Of a stretch of 64,000 nucleotides of DNA, positions 1 through 8,056 are shown one piece after another. Made by a program: the position numbers and the translations under genes. The DNA lies in contig JAJPJQ010000030.1 of NCBI GenBank assembly GCA_021324155.1, forward strand, positions 29,204-93,203, in the 5' to 3' direction. Under the pieces are notes generated by a model. It made no database searches, was not told the DNA's origin, and saw only the letters and a program-made list of their open reading frames with translations. Origin of the DNA: Pseudomonadota bacterium. Its GTDB lineage: Bacteria > Desulfobacterota > Binatia > UBA9968. Each line of letters opens with the position of its first letter. Within the stretch, counting starts at the first letter, position 1.

Positions 1-802
1 GCAGGAGGCGGCGCGAATCCGCGCGGGCGCGCTCCAGCGTCGAGCGGCCGTCGGCCGTCTTGCGATCCGCCTCGTCTCGCTGCTGATCGTCCTCGGCGGC
101 TGGGAATATTTCGGCCGCCAGACGAATCCGATTCTTTTCACCTATCCGACGGCGGTCGCGCAGGCCGCGGTCAAGATGATCGCGAGCGGCGAATTGTGGA
201 AATACCTCTCGCAAAGCCTGATCGTGCTGTTCGCCGGCCTCGGCCTCGCTTCGGTCTTCGGGATCGCGCTCGGCCTCGCGATGGCGCGCTTCCGCGTGAT
301 CGACATCGCCCTCGATACTTACATCACGGCGCTTTATTCGATCCCATCGGTCGCGCTCGTGCCGGTGCTGGTGCTGTGGTTCGGCTTCGAGATCACGGCC
401 AAAACCGCGGTCGTGTTTCTCTTCACGTTCTTTCCGATCGTGATTAATACGTATCAGGGCGTCAAAAACGTGGACGAGCGGCTCCTCGAAGTCGGCCGCG
501 CGTTTCGCTGCGGCGAGCGCGACCTGTGGATACATATCGTTCTGCCGGCGGCGCTGCCGTTCATCGTCGCGGGCTTGCGGCTCGCGATCGGGCGCGGGCT
601 CATCGGCATGGTACTGGCCGATCTCTACACCGCGATTACGGGAATCGGTTATCTGATCGCGCGCTACGCCAGCACCTACCGCACCGATGCCATGTTTGTG
701 CCGATCGTCACACTGGGTATTTTGGGCATCACGCTGACCAGCCTGCTGCGCTTCGTCGAGCGGCGCATAGCGCCTTGGGCGCACCAGGCGGGCCGCGAAT
801 AA
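1..802 (+). CDS. ABC transporter permease, SsuC/TauC-type (5' end outside window)
   Basis: The reading frame is open from the left edge (codons in phase with base 2), so the start codon lies upstream and about 266 C-terminal residues are visible. It is a hydrophobic inner-membrane protein of the binding-protein-dependent permease family. The EAA-type loop that docks on the ATPase is visible at about nt 485-590, with the order E-V-G-R-A, a central G and I-V-L-P-A-A-L-P. Nitrate/sulfonate/taurine permeases (SsuC, TauC) are the closest family by appearance. A strong ribosome site (AAGGAGG, 804-810) follows directly for the next gene, a binding protein, so the two are probably one operon and one transporter. 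The cognate ATPase is not in the window and may lie upstream. The substrate cannot be read from the sequence. Confidence 0.9.
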   Translation, partial: QEAARIRAGALQRRAAVGRLAIRLVSLLIVLGGWEYFGRQTNPILFTYPTAVAQAAVKMIASGELWKYLSQSLIVLFAGLGLASVFGIALGLAMARFRVIDIALDTYITALYSIPSVALVPVLVLWFGFEITAKTAVVFLFTFFPIVINTYQGVKNVDERLLEVGRAFRCGERDLWIHIVLPAALPFIVAGLRLAIGRGLIGMVLADLYTAITGIGYLIARYASTYRTDAMFVPIVTLGILGITLTSLLRFVERRIAPWAHQAGRE

Positions 803-815
803 CAAGGAGGATGCG

Positions 816-1853
816 ATGATCGTGAATGTTCTTTTACAGGCTTTCGCAGGCGCCGTGCTGCTGGCGAGCTTGTTTTCCATCGAAGCTTTTGCCGCCGAGC
901 CGGCCTGCAAGGAGATGCGCAAGGTGAAGCTCGGCGTGTCGGTCTCGCCGCCGAATGTCGTGCACACGCCGGTCTTCGTTGCCAAGTCGCTCGGCATTTT
1001 CAGCCGCCATTGCATCGACGCGGACATCATCGAATTCGAAGGCGGCGCCTCGGCGGCGAACCTCGCGGCAGTGGTGCAGGGGACGGCGCTGGCGTCGATC
1101 AATGCCACGGCGATCTCGCAGGGCCTGAAGGCGAAGCAGATCTGGGGCATGGCGCCGCGCCTGCCGCAGGCGTACATGGTGGGCGAGGACATTAAGACGG
1201 CGGCGGACCTGAAAGGCAAGCGCTTGAGCGCCGCGGGCGGCGGCGTCGGCAGCTTCAACTGGGTCATGGGCCGCGAAGTTCTGAAGACCGCCGGCCTAAG
1301 CGTCGACGACGTGCAGTTCGTCTCGTCCGCGACGGCCGGCCGTCTGCCGGGTCTCGTCGCCGGGCAACTGAGCGGCGTCGCGCTGCATCCCGAAGACGTC
1401 TACCTCGCGCAGAAGGAAAAGCCCGGCGTCCGCGTGCTGGTCGATCTGTCGAAGCTCGTGCCGAAATATTTCTTCAATGCGTACGGCGCGGGCGAAGGGA
1501 TGCTGACGAAAGACCGCGCGCTGGTGCGCGACGTCGCGACGGCGCTCATCGAGGCGAACCGCGCCATCTACACGCAAAAGGAAAAGGTGCTGCCGATCAT
1601 GGTCGACGCGACCAAGAAGCCGGCGGAGGCGGTGAACTTCGCGTACGATTACCTCGTCAAGAATTGCGTCTGGGCCGTAAATACGGGCTTCTCGAAAGAG
1701 CGCACGGAATGGTCGATCCAGAACGGCGTCGACAACGGCGACATCCAGGCTGACAAGAAGCCCACCTATGAGCAGGTCGTCGACGTGAAGCTCGGCGAGG
1801 AGGCGCTCAAAGCGGCCGGAGGATCGAAAAAGATCGGCGCGTGCGCGGACTAG
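816..1853 (+). CDS. ABC transporter substrate-binding protein, NMT1/SsuA-like
   Basis: A 345-residue periplasmic binding protein. An N-terminal hydrophobic stretch (residues about 5-22) is followed by a signal-peptidase-like AFA/AE site near residue 26. The mature part starts with the typical NMT1 pattern: a beta strand, then HTPVFVAKSLGIF and an acidic strand, followed by the G-x-x-A-x-L-x-A-V-V-Q-G motif. The start is fixed by AAGGAGG at 804-810; an ATG at 811 runs into a stop at once. It lies 13 nt behind the permease and is its most likely partner. Family members bind sulfonates, nitrate, thiamine precursors or aromatic acids. Nothing here tells which ligand applies. Two cysteines sit early in the mature domain (near residues 31 and 67) and could form a disulfide. 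Confidence 0.88.
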   Translation: MIVNVLLQAFAGAVLLASLFSIEAFAAEPACKEMRKVKLGVSVSPPNVVHTPVFVAKSLGIFSRHCIDADIIEFEGGASAANLAAVVQGTALASINATAISQGLKAKQIWGMAPRLPQAYMVGEDIKTAADLKGKRLSAAGGGVGSFNWVMGREVLKTAGLSVDDVQFVSSATAGRLPGLVAGQLSGVALHPEDVYLAQKEKPGVRVLVDLSKLVPKYFFNAYGAGEGMLTKDRALVRDVATALIEANRAIYTQKEKVLPIMVDATKKPAEAVNFAYDYLVKNCVWAVNTGFSKERTEWSIQNGVDNGDIQADKKPTYEQVVDVKLGEEALKAAGGSKKIGACAD

Positions 1854-1869
1854 TCGAAAGGAGACCGTC

Positions 1870-2946
1870 ATGCTTGCCACTCATCCCGATCACACCGTCG
1901 ATCACGTCTTGAAAACCTGGTCGCCGCGCATGATCGTTCAAGGAGTCGACTACAACGATCTCCTGACGACGTCGGCGCGCATTGGCGAGTGGAGCGACTG
2001 GTGCCGCGAGTGGTCGGCGACCGCGGCGGGGCATGAGGAGTTCGCGCGCGAGAACGAGGCGAAGGGCAATCGCGAGAGCGCGACAGATGCCTATCTGCTC
2101 GCTGCGATGAGCTATCATTTCGCCTGCAACAATTCTCCCGAAGACCTGGAACAGTATACCGCGGCGCACAAAAAGCGCGTCGAGTGCTACGCCAAGGCCG
2201 CGCCTTACATCGACCCGCCGGCGGCGCGCCACGAGGTCGCCTTCCAAAAATTTCGCCTGCCGGCGTATCTGCGCGTGCCGCGGAACGCTAAGAAGCCGCC
2301 GGTCGTGGTGATCATCTCCGGCCTCGAATCGACCAAGGAAGAGGCGCGCACGATGGAGGACGTCTTTATCCGGCGCGGCCTGGCGACGTTCACCTTCGAC
2401 GGGCCGGGGCAGGGCGAGAGCTGGTTTCAGGGCGGCATCATCGTCGACTTCGAGCGCGCCACTTCGGCGGTCATCGATTACCTGGAAACAATCCCTGAGA
2501 TCGATGCGCGTCGCCTCGGCGTCTTCGGACCGAGCATGGGCGGCTATCTGGGGCCGCGCTCGGCCGCGTACGACGACCGCATCAAAGCGTGCACGCTCTC
2601 CGGCGGCATGTACGACCGCACGCGCTCGCTCAACCGCTTCGACGATCCCTTCGAGTTCGCGCGCATCGCGCACATCTGGAAAATCTACGACAAGGAGAAG
2701 CTCGCCGAGCTTCACCGGCTCTGCACGCTCGAAGGGCTCGCGCCGAAAATCCGCTGCCCACTGTTGATCGTCCACGGCACGAAGGATTTCATTCCGCTCG
2801 AGCAGCCCAAGCGGATCTTCGCCGAGGCGTCCGGCCCGAAGCAGATGGTCGTCCTCGAAGGCGGCAATCACGTCTGCAACAACATGCCGTGGCGCTACCG
2901 GCCGCTCATCGCCGACTTTCTCGCGCATCATCTCGGCGCGCGATAA
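1870..2946 (+). CDS. alpha/beta hydrolase, dihydropseudooxynicotine-hydrolase/FrsA type
   Basis: A 358-residue cytoplasmic alpha/beta-fold hydrolase. Residues about 1-135 form a helical N-terminal part, as in 2,6-dihydropseudooxynicotine hydrolase and FrsA relatives; the core follows. The triad is visible: nucleophile Ser222 in GPSMGG, Asp306 in HGTKD and His334 in GGNH. The oxyanion loop is in the SGLESTKEE segment and a GPGQGES turn follows. Length (about 360) and cap match enzymes that cut C-C bonds in ring-opened aromatic or N-heterocyclic intermediates. The position inside an operon of binding proteins and an amidohydrolase suggests it degrades the imported compound. The exact reaction is unknown. 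The start ATG has GAAAGGAG just upstream (1857-1864). Confidence 0.85.
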   Translation: MLATHPDHTVDHVLKTWSPRMIVQGVDYNDLLTTSARIGEWSDWCREWSATAAGHEEFARENEAKGNRESATDAYLLAAMSYHFACNNSPEDLEQYTAAHKKRVECYAKAAPYIDPPAARHEVAFQKFRLPAYLRVPRNAKKPPVVVIISGLESTKEEARTMEDVFIRRGLATFTFDGPGQGESWFQGGIIVDFERATSAVIDYLETIPEIDARRLGVFGPSMGGYLGPRSAAYDDRIKACTLSGGMYDRTRSLNRFDDPFEFARIAHIWKIYDKEKLAELHRLCTLEGLAPKIRCPLLIVHGTKDFIPLEQPKRIFAEASGPKQMVVLEGGNHVCNNMPWRYRPLIADFLAHHLGAR

Positions 2947-2952
2947 ACGCAG

Positions 2953-3957
2953 ATGCGGAAGCGTCCGATCTTGTACGCGGGCGGTTCGGGAACCGCGCGT
3001 GCGCTGGCAACAGTATTTTCAGCCGCCGCTTTGGTTTTGTTTATTTCCGGCGCTGCCTTCGCCGCCAACCAGCCCGCCAGAGTCAGAATCCACATTCCGT
3101 CGAAAAGCCTCGCGCTGATGCCGTTTTATTTCGGCAAGGACAAAGGATTTTTTCCGCGCGAAGTCGTCGACGTCGAGCTGATCGCGATGTCGCCGCCGAC
3201 GGCGGTCGCCGCGCTCGTCGCGGGCGAGCTCGATTTCTCGACGACGCTTGGCGCCTCGACGTCGGCGATCATGCAGGGCCATCCGCTGAAGAGAATCTTC
3301 TACGTGCAGCACGAGCCCGCGCACGTGCTCGTGGGGCAGCCGGAGATCAAAACCGTCAAGGAGCTCGTCGGCAAAGTCATCAGCGTCAACGCGATCACCG
3401 ATGCGACCGGCATGTCGGCAAAGCTGATTCTCAAAGCGAACGGTGTCGATCCCGCCCGCGTAACGATGCTGTCGACCGGGGTTACGGAGACCGCCTACAA
3501 GTCGCTTACGACGGGAAAAGTCGCGGCGACGATGCTGGCACCGCCGTTCGCGCAGGAGCTAGAGGCGAAAGGCTACAGCCATCTGGCGGAGGCGCGCGCG
3601 TACGCGCCGCTGAGCTTCATCGGGCTGGTGGCGCAGAGCGCGGCGCTCAAGAAAACTCCCGCGAAGGCGGAGGCGATGATCGCGGGGCTGCTGAAAACGC
3701 TCGCCTTTATTCACGATGCGGCGAATCGCGGCGAGATGGTCCGCTACATCGCCGCCTTTCACAAGATCGACGCCGCGCTCGCGGAGAAAGCCTTCGCCGC
3801 GATTTTGCCGACGCTCAGCAGCGACGGCACCAAGCCGCGCGCTGCGGTGGAAAAAGAGATCGAGATCTATCGCGAGACGCTGAAGGTCGCGAAGACGTTT
3901 ACGCCCGAGGATCTCGAGGATATGAGTATGCTGAAGAAAGTCACGGAGGTCCATTGA
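2953..3957 (+). CDS. ABC transporter substrate-binding protein, NMT1-like
   Basis: A 334-residue protein with a long signal peptide: a basic N-terminus (MRKRP), a hydrophobic core about residues 19-33, and AFA before the mature N-terminus at about residue 38. The mature part shows the NMT1 fold pattern (beta strand, L-A-L-M-P-F-Y-F-G-K-D-K-G-F-F, then A-x-x-A-G-E-L-D-F). It begins 6 nt after the hydrolase stop with no strong ribosome site, so it is probably translated by coupling. Its stop overlaps the start of the next binding protein (TGATG at 3955-3959). Sequence resemblance to the following two genes suggests paralogues from local duplication. The ligand is unknown. Confidence 0.87.
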   Translation: MRKRPILYAGGSGTARALATVFSAAALVLFISGAAFAANQPARVRIHIPSKSLALMPFYFGKDKGFFPREVVDVELIAMSPPTAVAALVAGELDFSTTLGASTSAIMQGHPLKRIFYVQHEPAHVLVGQPEIKTVKELVGKVISVNAITDATGMSAKLILKANGVDPARVTMLSTGVTETAYKSLTTGKVAATMLAPPFAQELEAKGYSHLAEARAYAPLSFIGLVAQSAALKKTPAKAEAMIAGLLKTLAFIHDAANRGEMVRYIAAFHKIDAALAEKAFAAILPTLSSDGTKPRAAVEKEIEIYRETLKVAKTFTPEDLEDMSMLKKVTEVH

Positions 3958-4940
3958 TGTCGCGCGTCCGATCGCCGATTCTCACCGGTGTTGTCTGCGT
4001 CATGATTGTCCTGGTCCTCGCCGCTTCCGGCGGCGCGCAGGAGCGGCGCAAGGTGCGCATCTCCAACGCCAATTTCAGTTTCACGGCGCTGCCGCTGCTC
4101 GCCGCGCGCGAGTGGAAGCATTTCAGCGATCAGGGATTGGATGTGGAAATAATCCTGATGCGCTCCGCCGCGGCCGCCGCCGCGCTCGCGTCGGGCGACC
4201 TCGATTATCAGTCCGGGATCGGCACGGCGAGCGTCGGCGCGAGCATGAGCGGCCTCGACACGCGCGCGCTCTGGTCGTCGACCAACCAGATCGCCTATTG
4301 GCTGATGACGCGGCCGGAGATCAAGACGCTTCAGGAATTGAAGCAGAAGCGCGTCGGCGTCTCCGGCCTCGGCGGCACGAGCCATCTCGCGCTCCTCTTT
4401 GCGCTGGAGAAGCAGGGCTTCAACCCGAAAGACGTCGTCATCCTCGGCGTCCCGCCCGGCCAGCTCGTGCCGTCGCTCGAATCGAAATTCCTCGATGCCA
4501 TTTCGATCAACCCGCCGTACATGTTTTTCGCCCAGCGGCAGGGTTTCCGCCGGCTGCTCGATATCGGCGCGTACGTCGAGATGCCTTCCGGCGGGCTCAC
4601 CGCGACGCTGAGGACGATCAAGGCGCGCCCCGAGGAGATCAAAAAGCTCATCCGCGCGCTCCAGCTCGCGAAAAAAGAGATGCTGAAGGCGAAGGAAAAG
4701 ACGCTCGACCTGATCGTGCGCATCCTCAACATGGACCGCGCGACGGCGGTCGAGACGTATACGCTGGTACAGTCCAACTTCAACGACAGCGGCGTGCCGA
4801 CGCCGGCGGGGATGAACAACATCGTCCGCATGGTGCAGTCGCAAATCAAAGGGCCGCAGAAATCGGTCGCCTATGCCGAGGTCGCCGAACCGCGCTTCGC
4901 CATCGAAGTCGCGCGGGAGCTGGGATATAAAGTAGAGTGA
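3957..4940 (+). CDS. ABC transporter substrate-binding protein, NMT1-like
   Basis: A 327-residue periplasmic binding protein. The ATG at 3957 overlaps the previous stop by one base, a classic coupled pair. The frame is open much further upstream (to 2589) but that part is antisense-type shadow of the hydrolase and previous binding protein. The signal peptide has a hydrophobic core at residues about 8-23, then SGGAQE. Mature features include the F-T-A-L-P-L-L-A-A-R-E-W strand-helix and G-D-L-D-Y-Q-S-G-I-G. The family is NMT1/SsuA; the role is capture of a small organic ligand for an ABC importer. No dedicated permease sits beside it, so it would have to share the one at the left edge or use a distant one. 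Confidence 0.87.
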   Translation: MSRVRSPILTGVVCVMIVLVLAASGGAQERRKVRISNANFSFTALPLLAAREWKHFSDQGLDVEIILMRSAAAAAALASGDLDYQSGIGTASVGASMSGLDTRALWSSTNQIAYWLMTRPEIKTLQELKQKRVGVSGLGGTSHLALLFALEKQGFNPKDVVILGVPPGQLVPSLESKFLDAISINPPYMFFAQRQGFRRLLDIGAYVEMPSGGLTATLRTIKARPEEIKKLIRALQLAKKEMLKAKEKTLDLIVRILNMDRATAVETYTLVQSNFNDSGVPTPAGMNNIVRMVQSQIKGPQKSVAYAEVAEPRFAIEVARELGYKVE

Positions 4941-4982
4941 GCGTCCCACGTGCGGGGCGACGACCGGATAAGCCGCACGACC

Positions 4983-5957
4983 ATGACCCGATCGTATCTC
5001 TACTGTCTGTTGATTATCTGTTGCCTGATCGCGCTTGCCCGGCCGGCGCACTCTGAAGAGCTCAAGCGCATCTATTACGGCACGACCGCCTCGCCCGCGC
5101 ATCTGCCGGTCTGGGTCGCGAAGGACAACGGTCTTTTCGCGCGCTACGGCCTCGATGTCCTGCCGGTGCAGATCCGCGGCGGCTCGCTGATCGCGCTCGT
5201 GATCATCACCGGCGACCTGCCGCTGTCGGGCGTTGGCGCCGAATCGGTGGTCGCCGCGCGCGCCGCGGGCGGCGACGTGGTGATGCTTGCGTGCCCGATC
5301 GACACCGATCCGGTCTATTTGATCGCCCGCCCCGAGATCAAAACGCCCGCCGACTTGAAAGGCCAGTCGAGCGCGGTAACGCGCTACGGCTCGAGCACGC
5401 ATTTCTATCTCAAAGCCGCGCTCCAGCACATCGGCCTCGATCCGGCGAAAGATATCTCGATTCTCCAGCTGGGCGCCGGACCGGAGATGGTCGCCGCGCT
5501 CCACAGCGGCCGGATCTCCGCCGCGGCGCTGACGACGCGCTACGCGCTGCCGTTTCTCGACCGCGGCTGGCCCGTGCTCGTGGATCTGAGCAAGACCGAC
5601 GTCGTTTATCCGGCGTCCTGCGTCACCAGCAGCCGCGCGTACATTCGCGCCGAGCCGAAGACGACGGAGGATTTTCTCCGCGCCTACGTCGCCGCGATCA
5701 ACTTGATCCGCAGAGATCATAATGTGGCGGAAAAATCTTTCGCCAAATGGCTCAGAGAAAAAGATCCTGAGATCGTCAAGCGCTCCGTCGCCGCCTACGC
5801 GCCGCTCTTGAAACGCGCGCCGATCGTGCCGGACAAGGGCATCGATAACGTCGTTAAGGACCTGATGCGCCGGCAGCCCGAGCTAAAGGAATATCTCAAC
5901 TGGCCCGAGCCGTTTCGCGAGAACGGGCCACTGGAAAAAATTCTCCGGGAGAAGTAA
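4983..5957 (+). CDS. ABC transporter substrate-binding protein, NMT1-like
   Basis: Read from ATG 4983 this is a 324-residue secreted protein: MTRS, a hydrophobic core about residues 5-19, then ARPAHS and a mature part beginning E-E-L-K-R-I-Y-Y-G. An in-frame GTG at 4950 would add 11 residues before the signal peptide. I prefer 4983 because the signal peptide is then of normal length, although neither start has a clear ribosome site. The NMT1 features are the S-P-A-H-L-P-V-W-V-A-K-D-N-G-L-F motif and G-D-L-P-L-S-G-V-G. It is the fourth binding protein of this operon. The amidohydrolase follows 38 nt downstream with its own strong ribosome site. Confidence 0.86.
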   Translation: MTRSYLYCLLIICCLIALARPAHSEELKRIYYGTTASPAHLPVWVAKDNGLFARYGLDVLPVQIRGGSLIALVIITGDLPLSGVGAESVVAARAAGGDVVMLACPIDTDPVYLIARPEIKTPADLKGQSSAVTRYGSSTHFYLKAALQHIGLDPAKDISILQLGAGPEMVAALHSGRISAAALTTRYALPFLDRGWPVLVDLSKTDVVYPASCVTSSRAYIRAEPKTTEDFLRAYVAAINLIRRDHNVAEKSFAKWLREKDPEIVKRSVAAYAPLLKRAPIVPDKGIDNVVKDLMRRQPELKEYLNWPEPFRENGPLEKILREK

Positions 5958-5995
5958 GACAAGCGAAACAAGCGGGGTCGAACAGGAGGGAGAGC

Positions 5996-6973
5996 ATGTA
6001 TCAGAACCACAAAGTCATCGACGTACACGGCCACATGAGCACGCCGCCCCATTTCCGCGGCCACCTGGGCGGGATGGTCTCGCTCAACACGCCGAATCGT
6101 AAATTGGATATCTCGGACGAATTGCTCGAAAACGCGCAGAAGGCGCATCTCAAAGGAATGGACGAGCGGAAGATCGACGTCCAGCTCATCGGGCCGCGTC
6201 CGGTCGCGATGTGGCACTGGACGAGGCCGTTTCTCCAGGCGGCGATCTGCCGCGTGACCAACGACCTGATCGCGCGCATCGTCAAACTCCATCCTGACCG
6301 CTTCGTCGGCATGGCCCAGCTGCCCCAGAGCGCCTCGCTCGACACGAAGAACTGCGCCGCCGAGCTCGAACGGTGCGTGAAGGAGCTCGGCTTCGTCGGC
6401 GCGTATGTCAATCCCGATCCGGGCGGCAAGCGCGAAGCGCCCGGCATGCACGATACGTACTGGCATCCGCTGTACGCCAAGGCGCAGGAGCTCGATGTGC
6501 CGCTGATGGTCCATCCGTCGACCAGCTACGACCCGCGCATCGAGGTCATCCCGCACAATTATCAGATGAACAACTACATCGAGGAATTCATCGCGATGCA
6601 CCTGCTGCAGCACAGCAACGTCTTCGAGCTCTTTCCGCGCTTGAAGATCGTCATCTGCCACTGCGGCGGCGCGCTGAACCGCTTCATCCCGACCGACCAC
6701 CACATCGCGCAGAAGGATTTCAGCAAAAATCTTTTCTACGACTGCTGCGCTTACGACGACGTTTTTCTGGAAGCGTCGATCAAACAGCGCGGCGTCGATC
6801 AGATGATGTTCGGCACCGAGTTCCCGGGATCGGGCGGCGCGGTGCGCGAAGACGGCAGGCCGTCGGACGACGTCTTGCCGACGGTCGACAAGCTCGGCTT
6901 CTTGAGCACCGAGGACAAGGTCAAGATTTTCAACAAGAACGCGCTGAAGGTCTTTACCAAGCTGAAAGTCTAG
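5996..6973 (+). CDS. amidohydrolase family 2 (ACMSD-like TIM-barrel metal hydrolase/decarboxylase)
   Basis: A 325-residue protein of the amidohydrolase-2 family, which includes ACMSD, gamma-resorcylate and o-pyrocatechuate decarboxylases. The metal site is visible: H11-x-H13 in DVHGH, His173 in MVHPS and His222 in ICHCGG. At the position where most members have Asp in GSDxP, this one has Glu275 in GTEFPG. A strong ribosome site (AGGAGGGAG, 5984-5992) fixes the start. It is the last gene of the plus-strand uptake/catabolism operon and converges on a LysR regulator 40 nt away. It probably acts in the cytoplasm on a carboxylated or ring-cleaved compound. Decarboxylation versus hydrolysis cannot be decided. 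Confidence 0.88.
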   Translation: MYQNHKVIDVHGHMSTPPHFRGHLGGMVSLNTPNRKLDISDELLENAQKAHLKGMDERKIDVQLIGPRPVAMWHWTRPFLQAAICRVTNDLIARIVKLHPDRFVGMAQLPQSASLDTKNCAAELERCVKELGFVGAYVNPDPGGKREAPGMHDTYWHPLYAKAQELDVPLMVHPSTSYDPRIEVIPHNYQMNNYIEEFIAMHLLQHSNVFELFPRLKIVICHCGGALNRFIPTDHHIAQKDFSKNLFYDCCAYDDVFLEASIKQRGVDQMMFGTEFPGSGGAVREDGRPSDDVLPTVDKLGFLSTEDKVKIFNKNALKVFTKLKV

Positions 6974-7013
6974 CCTGCAGCGCGCGAAATCTGCGCGAAG
7001 ATTCCGCGCCGGC

Positions 7014-7937
7014 TTAAATATATTTCTTCAAGACGCTCTTGGCGGGGTCGAAGCGCTCCTCCAATAGCTCGAAGAACGCCCGCATCGCGCCGTGAATGTA
7101 CTTGTCCTTGCGGAACGCGAGGCAGGTGTAAGCCTGCGGGCGGGTCCCCCTGACGTCGAGGACCTTGAGGCTTCGCTGACTGAGCTCCCGCGTCGCGAAC
7201 TCTTTCGGCAGCAGCGAAACTCCGAGGCCGAGCTGCGTCAGCCTTTTTTGCAGCTCGAAGCCGATGATATCCACCTCCACCTTCATCGCCCGTCCGCGCT
7301 CCTTGAGCCGCTTCTCCACATAGCCGCGGAATTGGCAGCCCTCCTGGTTGAGAATCCAGGGAACGTCTTCGAGGTCGTCCCAGGTGACTTCGGCCTTTCG
7401 CGCCAGCGGGTGACGGCTGCCGACGACGAACTCGAGATCCCAAGTCGCGAGCGGCACGAAGCGCAGCTCAGCATGGTCCTCCATCTTCGGCGAGACCAGC
7501 ACGATGAGTCCGAAATCCAGCTCGTGCGCAGCCACCCGGCGCGCGAGGTCGGGGGACCAGCCGGACTCGATCGAAAGATGGACGCCGGGATAGCGCAAGC
7601 GGAAGCTTCCGATAAGGCCGGGAAGGACATAAGTGGCGAAGCTGTGGGTCGCGCCGAGCGACACATGGCCGCCGCGCAGGTCCTTGATGTCGGCGATCTC
7701 TTCGCGCGCCGACCGAAGGACGACGGCCAGACGCTCGGCGTGCTTCAGCAGCGCGGCGCCGGCCGTCGTGAGTCGGGCGTTTTTCCCGCGCTCGAGCAGA
7801 GGAAGCCCCAGCTCCGCCTCGAGCGCGCGAATTTGTTTGCTCACGGCGGGCTGCGTCAGGTGGAGAACGCTGGCGGCGCGGCGAAAGCTGTGCGCCGCCG
7901 CGACGGCCTGGAAAGTCCGGATCTGGTCCAGCGTCAT
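7014..7937 (-). CDS. LysR-family transcriptional regulator
   Basis: A 307-residue LysR regulator. The N-terminal winged helix-turn-helix spans residues about 1-60, with the family pattern F-x-A-V-A-x-x-x-S-F-R-R-A-A, L-T-Q-P-A-V-S-K-Q-I and L-E-x-x-L-G-x-x-L-L-E-R. The effector-binding domain spans about residues 88-295. It is convergent with the catabolic operon and divergent from the unknown gene at 8057. A 7-bp inverted repeat (TTTTAGG-4-CCTAAAA, 7941-7958) lies just in front of its start codon and contains a T-N11-A type LysR box, suggesting autoregulation. Control of the neighbouring uptake operon is plausible but is not shown by the sequence. Confidence 0.92.
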   Translation of the reverse strand: MTLDQIRTFQAVAAAHSFRRAASVLHLTQPAVSKQIRALEAELGLPLLERGKNARLTTAGAALLKHAERLAVVLRSAREEIADIKDLRGGHVSLGATHSFATYVLPGLIGSFRLRYPGVHLSIESGWSPDLARRVAAHELDFGLIVLVSPKMEDHAELRFVPLATWDLEFVVGSRHPLARKAEVTWDDLEDVPWILNQEGCQFRGYVEKRLKERGRAMKVEVDIIGFELQKRLTQLGLGVSLLPKEFATRELSQRSLKVLDVRGTRPQAYTCLAFRKDKYIHGAMRAFFELLEERFDPAKSVLKKYI

Positions 7938-7940
7938 GAT

Positions 7941-7958
7941 TTTTAGGTATTCCTAAAA
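7941..7958. promoter_or_regulatory. inverted repeat, putative LysR operator
   Basis: TTTTAGG, four bases, then CCTAAAA: perfect 7-bp arms only 3 bases from the LysR start codon at 7937. Its AT-rich character stands out from the GC-rich surroundings. LysR proteins usually bind such dyads (T-N11-A) near their own promoter, so this is probably an autoregulatory site. A site this close to the start codon would block or lie inside the leader. Confidence 0.45.
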
Positions 7959-7977
7959 GTTATCAAACTTATGAAAA

Positions 7978-8005
7978 TTAACCATTTGAGATCATATCTT
8001 ATAAT
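7978..8005 (+). promoter_or_regulatory. possible sigma-70-like promoter for the 8057 gene
   Basis: A perfect TATAAT at 8000-8005 lies 16 bases after TTAACC (7978-7983) in an AT-rich stretch between the LysR gene and the unknown gene at 8057. The -10 match is exact and the -35 match is 4 of 6. The AT-rich stretch could also hold the LysR promoter on the other strand (TATGAT read on the minus strand near 7991). Confidence 0.35.
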
Positions 8006-8056
8006 ACCATAATCGAATATAGCAACGGTGAGCCGCAGGAATCGCGCCATGCGATT

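Noticed and set aside
3867..5720. Long minus-strand open frame (617 residues) opposite the binding-protein genes
   Set aside because: It is Arg/Asp/Ala-rich without domain pattern, a known effect of high-GC third positions. The plus-strand genes explain the region fully.
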